DNA from: Methanobacterium sp. UBA176
Lineage (GTDB): Archaea; Methanobacteriota; Methanobacteria; Methanobacteriales; Methanobacteriaceae
Assembly (NCBI GenBank): GCA_002505765.1
Contig: DAVZ01000071.1
Location: forward strand, 13,505 to 77,504
DNA: 64,000 bases
Reading direction: 5' to 3'
The translations under genes were made by a program, and so were the position numbers. Of the stretch, positions 10,485-20,403 are shown in pieces; positions within the stretch are counted from its first letter, which is position 1, and each line of letters opens with the position of its first letter. Under the pieces are notes generated by a model, which worked only from the letters and a program-made list of their open reading frames with translations, did not search any database and had not been told where the DNA came from.

Positions 10485-11285
10485 TCACCAGTACCTTTTT
10501 ACGATGGAAGAGATGATAAAGGCTATTCCCAGAACTATGACTATGGTGGCTCCTGAAGCTAAATTAAAGACATAAGAAAGTAATAAGCCTGAAATATTCA
10601 ATAATATCCCTAAAAGAACAGAATAAATCATTACTCTGTTGATGCTACTTGTATACTGATTACTTATTGCTGCAGGAATGCTTAAAAGAGCAATAACCAG
10701 TATAACTCCCACGACTTTTATAAGTACAACCACGCTCAGGGCAACAATGCATAGAAGCAGTAGATAAAGAAACTCCACCCTGATTCCAATGGCCTTTGAA
10801 AACTCCTCATCAAATGAAATGGCAAGAAATTCCCGTCTAAATAAAAATACTACAAGTAGAATTATAAGATCTAAAAGCAGCATCAGGTAGAGATCAGATT
10901 CTGGAACAGTGAGTATGTTCCCAAAAAGATAGCTGAACAGGTCTGGAGCAAATCCAGGACTTAGATTTATAAATATTACCCCAAGTGCCATTCCAGTGGT
11001 CCATAAAATCCCAATAGCTGCATCCTCACTTACCTTGATTCGTTTGTTGATCAATCCAATGCTTATTGCAGATAAAATGCTGAAGGGAATGGCTGCAATA
11101 ACAGGATTTATACCAATCAGGTATCCCAGGCCGATACCTCCAAAGGCGGCATGTGAAATTCCGCCGCTTATGGAAACTATCTTTTTTACCACCACGTATG
11201 TGCCCACGATGCCGCAGGCAACACTTACAAGAACCGCTGCAATAAATGCGTTCTGCATGAATTCGTACTGTAGAAACTCCAACAT
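10485..11285 (-). CDS. znuB: Metal ABC transporter permease (ABC-3 family, ZnuB-like)
   Basis: 266 aa, about eight hydrophobic segments, normal length for the ABC-3 family of Zn/Mn/Fe importers. It contains the conserved [16 protein letters not shown] stretch that contacts the ATPase. The protein forms the membrane channel for the metal delivered by the binding protein encoded upstream at 12055. The ATG is 8 nt after the stop of the ATPase gene, preceded by AGGGAT. It is the last gene of a three-gene operon (binding protein, ATPase, permease). The metal is not decided by sequence; zinc or manganese is likely. Confidence 0.9.
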   Translation of the reverse strand: MLEFLQYEFMQNAFIAAVLVSVACGIVGTYVVVKKIVSISGGISHAAFGGIGLGYLIGINPVIAAIPFSILSAISIGLINKRIKVSEDAAIGILWTTGMALGVIFINLSPGFAPDLFSYLFGNILTVPESDLYLMLLLDLIILLVVFLFRREFLAISFDEEFSKAIGIRVEFLYLLLLCIVALSVVVLIKVVGVILVIALLSIPAAISNQYTSSINRVMIYSVLLGILLNISGLLLSYVFNLASGATIVIVLGIAFIISSIVKRYW

Positions 11286-11293
11286 AGATATCC

Positions 11294-12040
11294 CTAATGC
11301 TTTTTAAACACCCTATGGGGAATTCCATGGCCTATTATTTCTATTGGACATTTGTAGGCTTCCTGGATTGCATCTGCAGATCCTTCTGGGGTTCCATGAT
11401 AGAATAAGTTACCGTTAAGACAGGCGATTTTATCCACGTACTGGCAGGCAACTCCAACATCATGGGTAACCAGTATTATGGTCATTTGTTCTTTTAAATT
11501 CATTAGAAGATCATAGAAATCTTTTTGCATCTTTGGATCTACGCTTGCTGTAGGTTCATCCAAAAGGAGAAGTTTTGGTTCTCTTGCAAGGGCTCTGGCA
11601 ATAAAAATTCTCTGCATTTGACCTCCAGATAGTTTGCTTATCTGTCTGTCTTTAAACTCAAGCATTGAAAGGGCATTTAAAGCTTTAACTACAGATTCTT
11701 CATCATTTTTATTGTAATTTTTGAATAGTCCATTGTACCTTCCCATTAAAACTACTTCAAACGCGCTGATGGGAAAATTCAGGTCAAAATAAGCTTTTTG
11801 GGGTAGGTATCCAATTAATTTAAGGGCATCTTCAGGATCCCTTCCCAATATCTTTATTTTACCCTCATGGGGTTTGATTAAATTCAAAATGGTCTTAAGA
11901 AGGGTACTTTTACCCCCTCCATTGGGTCCTATAATGGCTAGAAAATCCTTTTCATCAACATTTAGATTGATATCTTTAAGAATATGGGATTTATTAAGAT
12001 TCACATATAGATTCTCTATTTGAAGAGCTTTTACAGACAT
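11294..12040 (-). CDS. znuC: Metal ABC transporter ATP-binding protein (ZnuC-like)
   Basis: 248 aa, a single nucleotide-binding domain. The Walker [10 protein letters not shown], the Q loop, the signature LSGGQMQR, the Walker [10 protein letters not shown] and the H-loop histidine (VTHDVG) are all present. It energises uptake through the permease encoded 8 nt downstream. The start is 14 nt beyond the stop of the binding-protein gene, so the operon order is substrate-binding protein, ATPase, permease. No anomalies. Confidence 0.92.
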   Translation of the reverse strand: MSVKALQIENLYVNLNKSHILKDINLNVDEKDFLAIIGPNGGGKSTLLKTILNLIKPHEGKIKILGRDPEDALKLIGYLPQKAYFDLNFPISAFEVVLMGRYNGLFKNYNKNDEESVVKALNALSMLEFKDRQISKLSGGQMQRIFIARALAREPKLLLLDEPTASVDPKMQKDFYDLLMNLKEQMTIILVTHDVGVACQYVDKIACLNGNLFYHGTPEGSADAIQEAYKCPIEIIGHGIPHRVFKKH

Positions 12041-12054
12041 TATATTCCTAAAAA

Positions 12055-12954
12055 TTATTTTTGTTGATTTAGAGTTATTTTAAAAGATTCGGCCACTTTA
12101 TTCAGATTCTGGAGGTAGTTTCTATCAAGATCATCGAGAAGGACAACCTGACCGCCTATCTCTGATGCAATTGTATCTGCATTTTTCCTGCTGTACTGGG
12201 GGGAAATAAAAATTATCTTTATATTTTCTCTTTTAGCCTGGCTTATTAAAGCTGCAATTCCCTGAGGCCCCGGTTCTTTTCCGTTTTTTTCCACTGCAAT
12301 TTGTGTAAGGTTGTAGTCCCTGCAGAAGTATCCCCATGCAGGATGATATACCAGTATCTTACCATTTTCATAGCCTGAAAGGGATTTTTCTATACTTTTA
12401 TCGGCTTTATCAAGTTCCTGGAGATATTTATCTTTATTTGATTTATAATATTCTTTATTTGCTGGATCTACCTGAATTAAACCCTGATATGTATTTTCTA
12501 CCATTATCCTGGCGTTACGGGGTGAAACCCAGACGTGGGTATCGTACTGACTTTCTTCATCCCCTTCTGTATTGGGAATAAATTTTATTCCCTGTGAGCA
12601 ATTTATTACAAGCATTTTACTGTTAATACCCTTTATTTTGTCCATCCACACATTTTCAAATTCTATTCCAGATCCAACTTCAGCGTAGAGTTCTGCCTGG
12701 CTTAAAGCCTGCAGCTGCTGAGGTAAAGGTTCATATATATGGGGATTAGCCCCTGCAGGAACCATGGTGGTTACTTTAACCTTATCTCCACCAATCTTTT
12801 CTACAAACTCTGCCTGCGGGGGTATACTTACTACAACGTTGATTTCAGGGTTATTTATATATGATTGACTTTGAGATGCTGAATATATAAAGAATCCAGT
12901 AATCATTAAAGCAGTAAGAAGAGTTAACAGGATTAATATCCTTCTTGTTTTCAT
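12055..12954 (-). CDS. znuA: Metal ABC transporter substrate-binding protein (ZnuA-like)
   Basis: 299 aa from the ATG of MKTRRILIL, chosen because GGTGG lies 5 nt upstream; an in-frame TTG four codons earlier has no site. An N-terminal hydrophobic segment (about 5-25) exports it and probably leaves it anchored, since no lipobox Cys is visible. Cluster 9 family motifs are present: NPHIYEP, DTHVWVSP and VYHPAWGYF each supply a metal-binding histidine, and Asp in VLLDDLDRNY is the likely fourth ligand. There is no His-rich loop of the kind common in zinc-specific proteins, so zinc versus manganese stays open. Confidence 0.9.
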   Translation of the reverse strand: MKTRRILILLTLLTALMITGFFIYSASQSQSYINNPEINVVVSIPPQAEFVEKIGGDKVKVTTMVPAGANPHIYEPLPQQLQALSQAELYAEVGSGIEFENVWMDKIKGINSKMLVINCSQGIKFIPNTEGDEESQYDTHVWVSPRNARIMVENTYQGLIQVDPANKEYYKSNKDKYLQELDKADKSIEKSLSGYENGKILVYHPAWGYFCRDYNLTQIAVEKNGKEPGPQGIAALISQAKRENIKIIFISPQYSRKNADTIASEIGGQVVLLDDLDRNYLQNLNKVAESFKITLNQQK

Positions 12955-13074
12955 TAAAGCCACCAAAATTTATTATATACTTATTTAGATTATATTAAGT
13001 AGTTAATAATATTTAAACATTATGTTAATAAAAATTATCAAATTATTTATAGGATGTTATTAAATAATAATTAC
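12955..13074. promoter_or_regulatory. Divergent promoter region between metal importer and NikR-like gene
   Basis: 120 bp of AT-rich DNA serving both directions. It contains the inverted repeat TATTAAGTAGTTAATA (12993-13008; 6-bp arms, 4-nt spacer) and further TTAATA half-sites. The canonical bacterial NikR box (GTATGA with a 16-nt spacer) is not visible. The repeat is a candidate operator for the adjacent regulator. Confidence 0.4.
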
Positions 13075-13458
13075 ATGCCAATAGTGAGTATTTCTCTAAA
13101 CGAAAAATTACTGGAAGAAATCGATAAAATCAAGGATGAAATAGGATTTTCAGGACGTTCTGAAGTTATAAGAGCAAGCGCCAGAATGTTAATTGCTGAT
13201 AATAAGGAAAAGGAAAAATTAGAGGGGGAAATTAATTCAATTCTGGTTTTAATCCATGGTCAGGAAGTGGAAGATAGTGTAACTGAAATCAAGCACGACT
13301 TTGAAGATATAATCAACACCCAGATACACAGCCATCTTAAGGAAAACAAGTGCATGGAAATCTTTATTCTGGACGGACTGGCCGAAAGGATTAAGGAATT
13401 ATCTAAGATGTTTCAAAAAAGCCGTAAAATAGACTACGTTAAACTGATAGTGGTTTAG
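13075..13458 (+). CDS. NikR-family metal-responsive ribbon-helix-helix regulator
   Basis: 127 aa. Residues 1-45 form a ribbon-helix-helix DNA-binding domain ([32 protein letters not shown]). The rest is the ACT-like metal-binding domain of NikR: an upstream TQIH, then HSHL and the Cys in NKCMEIFIL correspond to the His-His-Cys nickel site. Spacing between the His groups is shorter than in E. coli NikR. I start at the MPIVS methionine by family alignment; an ATG 21 nt earlier is possible. It is divergent from a Zn/Mn-type importer, so it probably represses that operon in response to metal. The metal is not proven. Confidence 0.85.
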   Translation: MPIVSISLNEKLLEEIDKIKDEIGFSGRSEVIRASARMLIADNKEKEKLEGEINSILVLIHGQEVEDSVTEIKHDFEDIINTQIHSHLKENKCMEIFILDGLAERIKELSKMFQKSRKIDYVKLIVV

Positions 13459-14522
13459 TTATCAACTAAAAACTGTTCACAGGTTCCCGATGAAATAATC
13501 ATTTCTATCATAATAATCCTCGGACACCATTATCTGAAGCTCAAAAATATTTACATCGTCCTTGATATGATAGTTCCATCTAAATCAGTGGGAAGGATTG
13601 GCACTTGAATTAAGGATTTGACATATGTAAAATGTCCTAATCACTTAGCTCCTTTATTGTTTTCTTCTACTCATAAACCTGTTTTCATCCCCAGAGCTTC
13701 TTAAATTAATTCCTATTTTTGAATAAATACAACTTAAATTAATTATACGATGTCATTATCAAAAAAGGTATAATGTTTTTGTACATACTCTTAACATGGA
13801 AAGAATGTTGAAAATAATCATCATATTTGATATAATTATAATTGCTATTTTGGTGTATATTTTGAATGTAATTTTTTCTAATTTCTATTAAAAATCTTAT
13901 TCAGACTTGCTACCTTAATGTCTATAAAGAATATATCAACATTACCCAAGTTATAAAGAGGATTTTGATTAACTTCCATTTGCTAATATGATAATATAGT
14001 TAACTGTTCTAATGCCTTTTTATGACAAATAAACTGTTAAAATACCACATATACATAGTAATAATTAATTAAAGCTTTTAACGTCACCTCATTTTAGGGG
14101 TTTTTTCAAAATCCTCTAAAATAAATATGAAGGACAGCAGAACTTGAAGAGGCATTCTAAATAACGGATTTTTTTAATATAGACCGTCCCTGAAGTGGTT
14201 ACATTTATCCTTAGTAGTGATCGGTTAATTTTGGACAGGTAACCAAAATTAATTATGGAACACCCCCCTCCTATAAATATTACTAAATTATGAATAATTA
14301 TTACAAATGGGAATGAAGAAATGCATAAGAGAATAACATATTAATAGATTCTCTCATTGAGTATCAATTCAAAAATAAGAAATTCATCCAGTACTGAAAT
14401 GCTTTTATATTTATGAAAATTTGTGGAAGAACAATATATAAATTAAATATGATGGGATAAGCATAAAAAATAAATGAACAAAGATAATTACTTGAATGAT
14501 GTAATTATCCCTTTAATTAAAA
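13459..14522. other. Non-coding region
   Basis: About 1.06 kb without a supportable gene. A near-palindrome centred on CATATG lies at about 13614-13637. A hairpin with arms around ATTTTAGGGG (14092-14101) and CCTCTAAAAT (14113-14122) follows. The open frame directly after the NikR-like stop has no start and no recognised similarity. Confidence 0.5.
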
Positions 14523-14995
14523 TCACCAATCTTGGACATTAACAGGTTCATCGCTACAAACTGGTTCTTCACAAGCTGATTCATCGTAAGGTTGTTTCTT
14601 CACAAACTGGCACCTTGCAAGCAGGTTCTTTAGAAACTGGAGGATCACTTACTGGTGTTTTGTAAACTGCCGGATCAGAAGATGGTGAATAATTGGCTCG
14701 TTCAGGGTAACAGTTGCATCACCAACGGTATACAAATTTCTTCAAAAGCAGGTATAATTACTGGCTTGCAACAGGAATCCTCAGGTTGGGCCATTGCTAC
14801 CCCGCTTACTCCAATGAGTACAGGTACAAATAGTATTAATATTATGTATTTCCACTAAGAAGGCATTAGAGATTAGTATACGTGTCAAACAGGTACAAAT
14901 AGTATTAATATCATGTATTTCCACTAAGAAGGCATTAGAGATTAGTATACGTGTCAAACAGGTACAAATAGTATTAATATCATGTATTTCTTCAT
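14523..14995 (-). pseudogene. Broken gene for a small secreted Cys/Pro-rich protein
   Basis: On the minus strand an ATG at 14995, with GAGG 4 nt upstream, begins a signal peptide (MKKYMILILFVPV). A 69-bp unit then repeats and brings a stop. If the two extra units are removed the signal peptide is restored (LFVPVLIGVSGVAMA) and continues into PEDSCCKPVIIPAFEEICIP. A frameshift at about 14720 leads to CNCYPERANYSP and DPAVYKTPVSDPPVSKEPAC, with PVCEE following. A second frameshift at about 14590 leads to YDESACEEPVCSDEPV and the stop at 14523. The intact product would be about 110 aa, secreted, with repeated Pro-Val-Cys motifs. Function unknown. Confidence 0.75.
14822..14990. repeat. 69-bp tandem repeat, 2.4 copies
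   Basis: Units begin at 14822, 14891 and 14960 (AGGTACAAATAGTATTAATA) and are nearly identical, the third being partial (about 31 bp). The unit duplicates the signal-peptide start region of the broken gene here. No spacers of different sequence, so not a CRISPR. Confidence 0.9.
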
Positions 14996-15306
14996 GTTTC
15001 CTCATCTCCCTTTAGGTGGAATAATCGGGAATGACACTACTGTTAGTTGGTGCTCATTTATAATTTATTGATCTAATAAAAAAGTTTTATTACAAAATTA
15101 AAATAGAAAAATTAAATATATTAAAAAATCATAACTTTCCTACTGGAATTTTTTGAAAAATCCACCTAATAACAAAAATTTAGGGTTCTATATTAACTTA
15201 AATAACAGAAATTAAAAAAAATAATTAAATTCACTTCTAATTTAACTATTATATTAATATATATTGTTGTGTAAAATGCCCATATTAAAAAAATAGCTTA
15301 ATAAAC
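14996..15306. other. Intergenic, nothing recognised
   Basis: AT-rich spacer between the broken secreted-protein gene (its ribosome binding site is at 15000-15012 on the minus strand) and the 3' end of rmlB. No gene or clear structure seen. Confidence 0.5.
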
Positions 15307-16311
15307 TCATCTATTTTTATACATCTTTTCATAATAAACCATGTATTCTCCGCTTTTAATCCGCATCCACCAGTCTTCGTTTTCTAAATACCATTTTATG
15401 GTTTCAGCTATTCCTGTTTCAAAGTTATATTCCGGTTTCCAGCCTAATTCTCTTTGAATTTTAGTTGAATCAATTGCATATCTTCTATCGTGGCCAGGGC
15501 GATCCTTTACAAACTGGATTAGAGATTCGCTCTTTCCCAAATATTTTAGAATTAATTTCACAATATCTATGTTCTTTTTTTCGTTATTTCCACCAATATT
15601 ATAAATTTCTCCACTCTTTCCCTCATGGAGAACCAGATCAACTGCTTTACAGTGATCGTAAACGTGCAGCCAGTCCCTCACATTTAAACCATCGCCATAA
15701 ACTGGAAGGGGCTTATCTTCAAGGGCATTGGATATCATTAAAGGAATCAACTTTTCTGGAAATTGGTAGGGGCCGTAATTATTTGAGCATCTGGTGATAT
15801 TTACCGGCAGATCAAATGTTTTATTATAAGCCCTTACCATTAAATCGGCAGATGCCTTACTTGCTGAATATGGGCTGTTAGGTGATAAACAGGTAGTTTC
15901 TTTAAAATAACCTTTCATGCCCAGTGAACCATAAACTTCATCTGTTGATATCTGTAAAAACTTTTCAGTGCTGAATTTTTTTGCTGCATCTAAAAGAACC
16001 TGTGTTCCAAGGACGTTTGAATTAATGAATATTTCAGGATCTTCAATACTGCGGTCAACGTGTGTTTCGGCTGCAAAATTCACGATATAATCTGTATTCT
16101 GCACAATACTATCAACAAGTCTTTTATCGGTTATATTACCTTTTACAAATGTGTAATTAGGATTTTTTTCTATTCCAGTTAGATTTTCTAAATTTCCACA
16201 GTAGGTGAGCGCATCTAAATTAACAATTTCATAATCAGGGTATTTATCCACCATATAGCGCACGAAATTGCTCCCTATAAACCCTGCTCCTCCAGTAATA
16301 AGCACTTTCAT
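15307..16311 (-). CDS. rmlB: dTDP-glucose 4,6-dehydratase
   Basis: 334 aa from the ATG of MKVLITGG, preceded by GGTGA; an ATG four codons earlier abuts the rmlC stop and lacks a site. It is an extended short-chain dehydrogenase: NAD-binding TGGAGFIGSN at the N-terminus, STDEVYGS carrying the catalytic Thr/Asp/Glu of dehydratases, and the YSASK Tyr/Lys pair. It makes dTDP-4-keto-6-deoxyglucose, step two of dTDP-L-rhamnose synthesis. Last gene of the order rmlD-rmlA-rmlC-rmlB, all tightly coupled. Confidence 0.95.
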   Translation of the reverse strand: MKVLITGGAGFIGSNFVRYMVDKYPDYEIVNLDALTYCGNLENLTGIEKNPNYTFVKGNITDKRLVDSIVQNTDYIVNFAAETHVDRSIEDPEIFINSNVLGTQVLLDAAKKFSTEKFLQISTDEVYGSLGMKGYFKETTCLSPNSPYSASKASADLMVRAYNKTFDLPVNITRCSNNYGPYQFPEKLIPLMISNALEDKPLPVYGDGLNVRDWLHVYDHCKAVDLVLHEGKSGEIYNIGGNNEKKNIDIVKLILKYLGKSESLIQFVKDRPGHDRRYAIDSTKIQRELGWKPEYNFETGIAETIKWYLENEDWWMRIKSGEYMVYYEKMYKNR

Positions 16312-16323
16312 TATATTCACCAT

Positions 16324-16884
16324 TTAAAAATAGGTAACAGTTTCTTTTAATGGTTTTAATTTTTTATCCTTATCTGATAAAATTATTTCCATATTATCTA
16401 CTGGCCAGCGGATATTTATATCAGGGTCGTTCCAAAGGATTCCACCTTCATCCTGGGAGTTATAAAAGTCTGTGCATTTATAGGTAAATTCTGCCTCTTC
16501 TGAGAGTACCAGAAAGCCGTGTGCAAATCCCTCAGGTATGTATAACTGTTTTTTGTTTTCCTCGGATAGTATTGCTCCATCCCATTTTCCGTAGGTGGGG
16601 GAGTTTTTTCTTAGATCAACTGCTACATCAAAGACTTCTCCCTTTATCACCCTGACCAGTTTGCCCTGGGGCTTTTTATACTGGAAATGCAGTCCCCTTA
16701 AAACACCCCTTTTGGATTTTGATTGATTGTCCTGGACGAAGGTAGCATCCAGTCCTGCTTCTTTAAAATCATCAGCATGATAGGTTTCCATGAAGTATCC
16801 GCGCTTGTCTCCAAAAACTGTGGGTTCTATGATATAAAGTCCTTCAATTGATGTTTTATTGAACTTAAATTTACCCATAATCAT
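16324..16884 (-). CDS. rmlC: dTDP-4-dehydrorhamnose 3,5-epimerase
   Basis: 186 aa cupin, normal length. Motifs: GYFMETY near the N-terminus, LRGLHFQ with the catalytic His, the Asp of [14 protein letters not shown], and PEGFAHGF. It epimerises C3 and C5 of the 4-keto sugar. The start codon overlaps the rmlA stop (ATGA), and a second in-frame ATG two codons later is equally possible from the AGGGA site. Only 12 nt separate its stop from the rmlB start. Confidence 0.95.
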   Translation of the reverse strand: MIMGKFKFNKTSIEGLYIIEPTVFGDKRGYFMETYHADDFKEAGLDATFVQDNQSKSKRGVLRGLHFQYKKPQGKLVRVIKGEVFDVAVDLRKNSPTYGKWDGAILSEENKKQLYIPEGFAHGFLVLSEEAEFTYKCTDFYNSQDEGGILWNDPDINIRWPVDNMEIILSDKDKKLKPLKETVTYF

Positions 16885-17756
16885 CTTCCCTGTTCATTAA
16901 CAAGATCCTTTAGATAGTTACTGTATTCAGTTTTTTCTAAGGTTTTAGCCAGCTTCAAAACGGTTTCTGCGTCTATCCAACCATTATTATAGGCAATTTC
17001 TTCAAGACATGCTATATAAAATCCCTGTCTTTTTTCTATGGCCTCAACAAAATTACTGGCCTCCAGAAGCCCTATATGGGTTCCTGTATCAAGCCAGGCC
17101 ATACCCCTACCCAGTAATTCCACTTTTAATTCCTTTTTTTTTAGATAAGCTTCATTAACAGATGTGATTTCAAGTTCCCCCCTGGATGATGGCTTTACAT
17201 TTTTTGCTATTTCCACCACCTGTTTATCGTAGAAGTAAAGTCCTGGAATAACGTAATTGGATTTTGGTTTCTCTGGTTTTTCTTCAAGGGAAAGCACATT
17301 TCCATCCTCATCGAATTCAACAACTCCAAAGGCCTTTGGATTTTTAACATAGTAACCAAAAATAACAGCGCCCTTTTCCAGAGAAGCAGCCCTCTGTAAT
17401 ATCTCGCTGAACCTGTGACCATGAAATATGTTATCTCCAAGGACCAGAGCCACATTATCATCGCCAATAAACTCTTCTCCAACGATAAATGCATCTGCAA
17501 GCCCTCTTGGCTCATCCTGCTCTGCATAGGAAAAAGAAACCCCCAGATCACTGCCGTCTCCTAAAAGTTCCTCATACATGGGCAGGTCTCTTGGAGTGGA
17601 AATTATAAGTATTTCCCTGATTCCAGCAAGCATTAAAACAGATAATGGATAATAAATCATGGGCTTATCATATATGGGTAGCAGCTGCTTGGACACGGCT
17701 TTTGTAATTGGGTAGAGCCTTGTACCGGACCCTCCTGCAAGTACTATTCCTTTCAT
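16881..17756 (-). CDS. rmlA: Glucose-1-phosphate thymidylyltransferase
   Basis: 291 aa, standard length. N-terminal nucleotide-binding motif [20 protein letters not shown], then [16 protein letters not shown] and EEKPEKPKS, all typical of RmlA. It activates glucose-1-phosphate to dTDP-glucose, the first step toward dTDP-rhamnose. It overlaps both neighbours by 4 nt (ATGA), showing translational coupling with rmlD upstream and rmlC downstream. Confidence 0.95.
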   Translation of the reverse strand: MKGIVLAGGSGTRLYPITKAVSKQLLPIYDKPMIYYPLSVLMLAGIREILIISTPRDLPMYEELLGDGSDLGVSFSYAEQDEPRGLADAFIVGEEFIGDDNVALVLGDNIFHGHRFSEILQRAASLEKGAVIFGYYVKNPKAFGVVEFDEDGNVLSLEEKPEKPKSNYVIPGLYFYDKQVVEIAKNVKPSSRGELEITSVNEAYLKKKELKVELLGRGMAWLDTGTHIGLLEASNFVEAIEKRQGFYIACLEEIAYNNGWIDAETVLKLAKTLEKTEYSNYLKDLVNEQGR

Positions 17757-18604
17757 TCTTCATTCTCCTCCAGTAATTTCATATAATCCTTTAAAGCCTC
17801 TTTATAACTTCTAATTTCTTTTAGTCCTTCCATTTTCCAGTTGTAGTTTTCAAGAACAGAATACTTGGGTCTGGGTGCTGGCTGTGGATATTCTTCAGTT
17901 GTAACAGGCTTAACTTCTATATCAATTCCAGCCATATCAAAAATTTCACAGGCATATTCATACCAGGAGCATGAATCACTGTTAGTAATATGATAAATAC
18001 CATATCTCGGTTTTTTTATGAGTTCTGCAATAGCATTGGCCAGATCAAGAGTGTATGTAGGGGAACCTATCTGATCATTAACAACAGATAATGTATCATT
18101 TGTTTTAGCTAAATTAAGCATAGTAGTGACGAAGTTATTCCCATGGAATCCATATAGCCACGATGTTCTTACGATATAAAATTTGTTTAAAATATCCCGG
18201 ATATAAACTTCTCCCAGATACTTGGTTTTACCATAAACACTCAATGGATTCGGCTGGTCATATTCATGGTACGAACTGCCCTTTTCACCATCAAATACAT
18301 AATCGGTACTGATATATACCAGAGCACTATCTGCCTGGCTGCTGGCAACGGCAACATTTCTTGTTCCAAGGACATTAACATTATATGCAGTGTCCTGATT
18401 TGATTCACAACCATTAACATCAGTAAAAGCTGCTGCATGCACTACAACGTCAGGATTAATTTCTTTTATTGTTTTAACAGTTTTGTCAATATCAGTTATG
18501 TCCAGCGTGTAAATTGTGGTGGTACTGATTTCATTCTCATCACCTAAAACATCCACCAGGTCATGTCCAAGCATTCCTTCTGCACCGATAATTAAAACTT
18601 TCAT
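17753..18604 (-). CDS. rmlD: dTDP-4-dehydrorhamnose reductase
   Basis: 283 aa short-chain dehydrogenase. NADPH site [29 protein letters not shown] with the active-site Thr, and YGKTKYLGE with the Tyr/Lys pair. It catalyses the last reduction to dTDP-L-rhamnose, which feeds surface glycan synthesis, presumably including the cluster at 27-44 kb. It starts 6 nt after the cbiF stop and overlaps rmlA by 4 nt, so the whole set reads as one operon. Confidence 0.94.
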   Translation of the reverse strand: MKVLIIGAEGMLGHDLVDVLGDENEISTTTIYTLDITDIDKTVKTIKEINPDVVVHAAAFTDVNGCESNQDTAYNVNVLGTRNVAVASSQADSALVYISTDYVFDGEKGSSYHEYDQPNPLSVYGKTKYLGEVYIRDILNKFYIVRTSWLYGFHGNNFVTTMLNLAKTNDTLSVVNDQIGSPTYTLDLANAIAELIKKPRYGIYHITNSDSCSWYEYACEIFDMAGIDIEVKPVTTEEYPQPAPRPKYSVLENYNWKMEGLKEIRSYKEALKDYMKLLEENEE

Positions 18605-18610
18605 CTCTAC

Positions 18611-19372
18611 TCAACTCCTTTTTCTGTACTCATGGGTGAATTCAGCGTCGTAAAGCTTTGAGGGGGTGATGATTCCTGGTTCAAGCACCTTTCCCACCAC
18701 TATAATTGCAGTTTTTTGGATTTTAGCATCCCTTACTTTGTGGGTAATATTTTCTAAATTTCCCCTGATAACCTTTTCATCCCTCCAGGTTGCTTTTTTA
18801 ACAACTGCAACTGGAGTATCTGGGGGATAATGGTTTAAAAGTTCATCAACAACTTCCCCTATTTTTTGAATCCCTAAAAAGATACACATGGTTGCATTAG
18901 TTCTTGCAAGTTCGCTTATAGATTCCTTTTTAGGTTTTGGGGTTCTTCCATGGGGTCTTGTTATTATAACAGTCTGTGAGATTTCAGGTAAGGTCAACTC
19001 TGTTTCGAGTGCTGCTGCAGCACCAAATAAGGAGCTCACACCAGGAATTATTTCAAAATCTATTTTATTTTCCTTTAGAAACTGGATCTGTTCTCCTATT
19101 GCACCGTATATTGAGGGATCACCGGTATGAACTCTGGCGATGGTTTTACCTTTCTGGGTTTCTTCATCCATTATTTCCAGTATTTCCCCAAGGTTCATGG
19201 ATGCGCTGTTATGTATTTCTGCATTTTCCCTTGCATAGTCCAGTATTCTTCTATTTACGAGAGATCCGGCATAAATTATTATATCCGCAATTTGTATTGC
19301 TTTCTGGCCTTTAATGGTTAATAGTTCAGGGTCGCCAGGACCTGCACCTATAAAAATCACTTTTCCCTTCAT
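18611..19372 (-). CDS. cbiF: Cobalt-precorrin-4 C11-methyltransferase
   Basis: 253 aa tetrapyrrole methylase. N-terminal GAGPGDPELLTIKG and the SAM-binding HTGDPSIYGAIGEQ are family hallmarks; IIPGVSSLFGAAA and the helix with HGRTPKP fit CbiF/CobM rather than the other ring methylases. It methylates C11 of cobalt-precorrin-4 in the anaerobic corrin pathway, needed in methanogens for the corrinoids of methyltransferases. Its position 6 nt upstream of rmlD is odd, since it has no functional link to rhamnose synthesis, and suggests shared transcription only. Confidence 0.92.
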   Translation of the reverse strand: MKGKVIFIGAGPGDPELLTIKGQKAIQIADIIIYAGSLVNRRILDYARENAEIHNSASMNLGEILEIMDEETQKGKTIARVHTGDPSIYGAIGEQIQFLKENKIDFEIIPGVSSLFGAAAALETELTLPEISQTVIITRPHGRTPKPKKESISELARTNATMCIFLGIQKIGEVVDELLNHYPPDTPVAVVKKATWRDEKVIRGNLENITHKVRDAKIQKTAIIVVGKVLEPGIITPSKLYDAEFTHEYRKRS

Positions 19373-19439
19373 TTTCTACACTTAATATTTTTAATTAAAC
19401 TTTTAAAATCTTTACTGCAAAGATGAGTAATCAAAATTA

Positions 19440-20366
19440 TCATGATTTAATATTATTGATGCTTTTCTCCCTTATTTTGACCCTATCTTCAATTTCAATG
19501 GCGCCAGATGGACATTTCTGTATGCATATTCCACAATTTCCGCAGGTTTCAGGATTAACTTCTGCTTTCCCATTTTCCTTTATTATTATGGTATTATCCC
19601 CTATCTTAACTGTGGGACAGGTATCTCTGCATTCATGACCGCAGCTTTCTCCGCCCTGGCAGATATCATCATTTACAACTGCAGATTTGGCTGCAAAGCC
19701 AAGTTCCATTTTAACAGCCTCTTTAATTTTATAACCAGCGATATGCAGTAAAGTGTCCCCTATCTGATTATCAACGCTCATGGAAGCAAGGCAGGGATAA
19801 TTATGATATCGACTTCCAGCTTCCATTTCAGCACCATCAACAGGTGTACTTTCCAGTTTCTCTGCCACAAACCATGTTGAGCCGCATGGGGCACCTCTTT
19901 TAACATTAATTTTCTTTATAATACCGTTGGACTGGATTTCAAGTTCTGGTTTACCGAATACCTTTGCAAAGGCATCGATGTAGGGATCATCTACTGGTTT
20001 AAGTGTGCAGAATGGTTTGGGGAATATTATGGTTTTACCTTCCACTTCTTCTTCAATCTCCTTTTGAAGACCTAATGGGATTTGCTTAGGGTGGTAGATA
20101 GGAACAATTATTGATTTTGCACCTGTTTTTTCTGTAACAGCAGGGATTATCATATTTATATCGCCAAAAAGTCCCATTGCAAGTATTAAATCAGCTTCAG
20201 GGAGGTTTTGGGGTATATGTTCTTCAACGTTATCTATAAATTCCGGTAGATCTTCATCTACTTCATGTATTCCCACCATATTTTCTGCAAAGCCCATTTT
20301 AGCCATGTTATTTACAATCCGGGAACTGTATTTACCGGAGCTTAGAATATATATTTTGATATCCAT
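19440..20366 (-). CDS. DUF166-like protein with C-terminal iron-sulfur cluster motifs
   Basis: 308 aa. The N-terminal 200 residues resemble the methanogen DUF166 family (IYILSSGKYSSRIVNNM, ILAMGLFGDIN, KRGAPCGSTWFVAEKL). The C-terminal 80 residues carry two groups of cysteines: an irregular set in CQGGESCGHECRDTCP and a ferredoxin set CGNCGICIQKCP. It is probably a cytosolic [4Fe-4S] redox or maturation protein; the older label thymidylate synthase for this family is not supported by anything visible. It lies 67 nt upstream of cbiF on the same strand. Family recall is from motif memory, not from a search. Confidence 0.75.
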   Translation of the reverse strand: MDIKIYILSSGKYSSRIVNNMAKMGFAENMVGIHEVDEDLPEFIDNVEEHIPQNLPEADLILAMGLFGDINMIIPAVTEKTGAKSIIVPIYHPKQIPLGLQKEIEEEVEGKTIIFPKPFCTLKPVDDPYIDAFAKVFGKPELEIQSNGIIKKINVKRGAPCGSTWFVAEKLESTPVDGAEMEAGSRYHNYPCLASMSVDNQIGDTLLHIAGYKIKEAVKMELGFAAKSAVVNDDICQGGESCGHECRDTCPTVKIGDNTIIIKENGKAEVNPETCGNCGICIQKCPSGAIEIEDRVKIREKSINNIKS

Positions 20367-20403
20367 TTCATCCCTACTACTATTATTATAAAATAAGAGG
20401 GAT

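Noticed and set aside
13459..13614. Readthrough extension of the NikR-like protein past its TAG
   Set aside because: The frame stays open for about 50 codons, but NikR proteins end where this one does and the extension has no family features.
14655..14858. Plus-strand ORF of 67 codons
   Set aside because: It is the antisense of the broken secreted-protein gene, whose minus-strand reading has a signal peptide and conserved Cys/Pro motifs.
14822..14990. Possible CRISPR array
   Set aside because: The 69-bp units are direct tandem copies with no unique spacers, and they duplicate part of a coding region.
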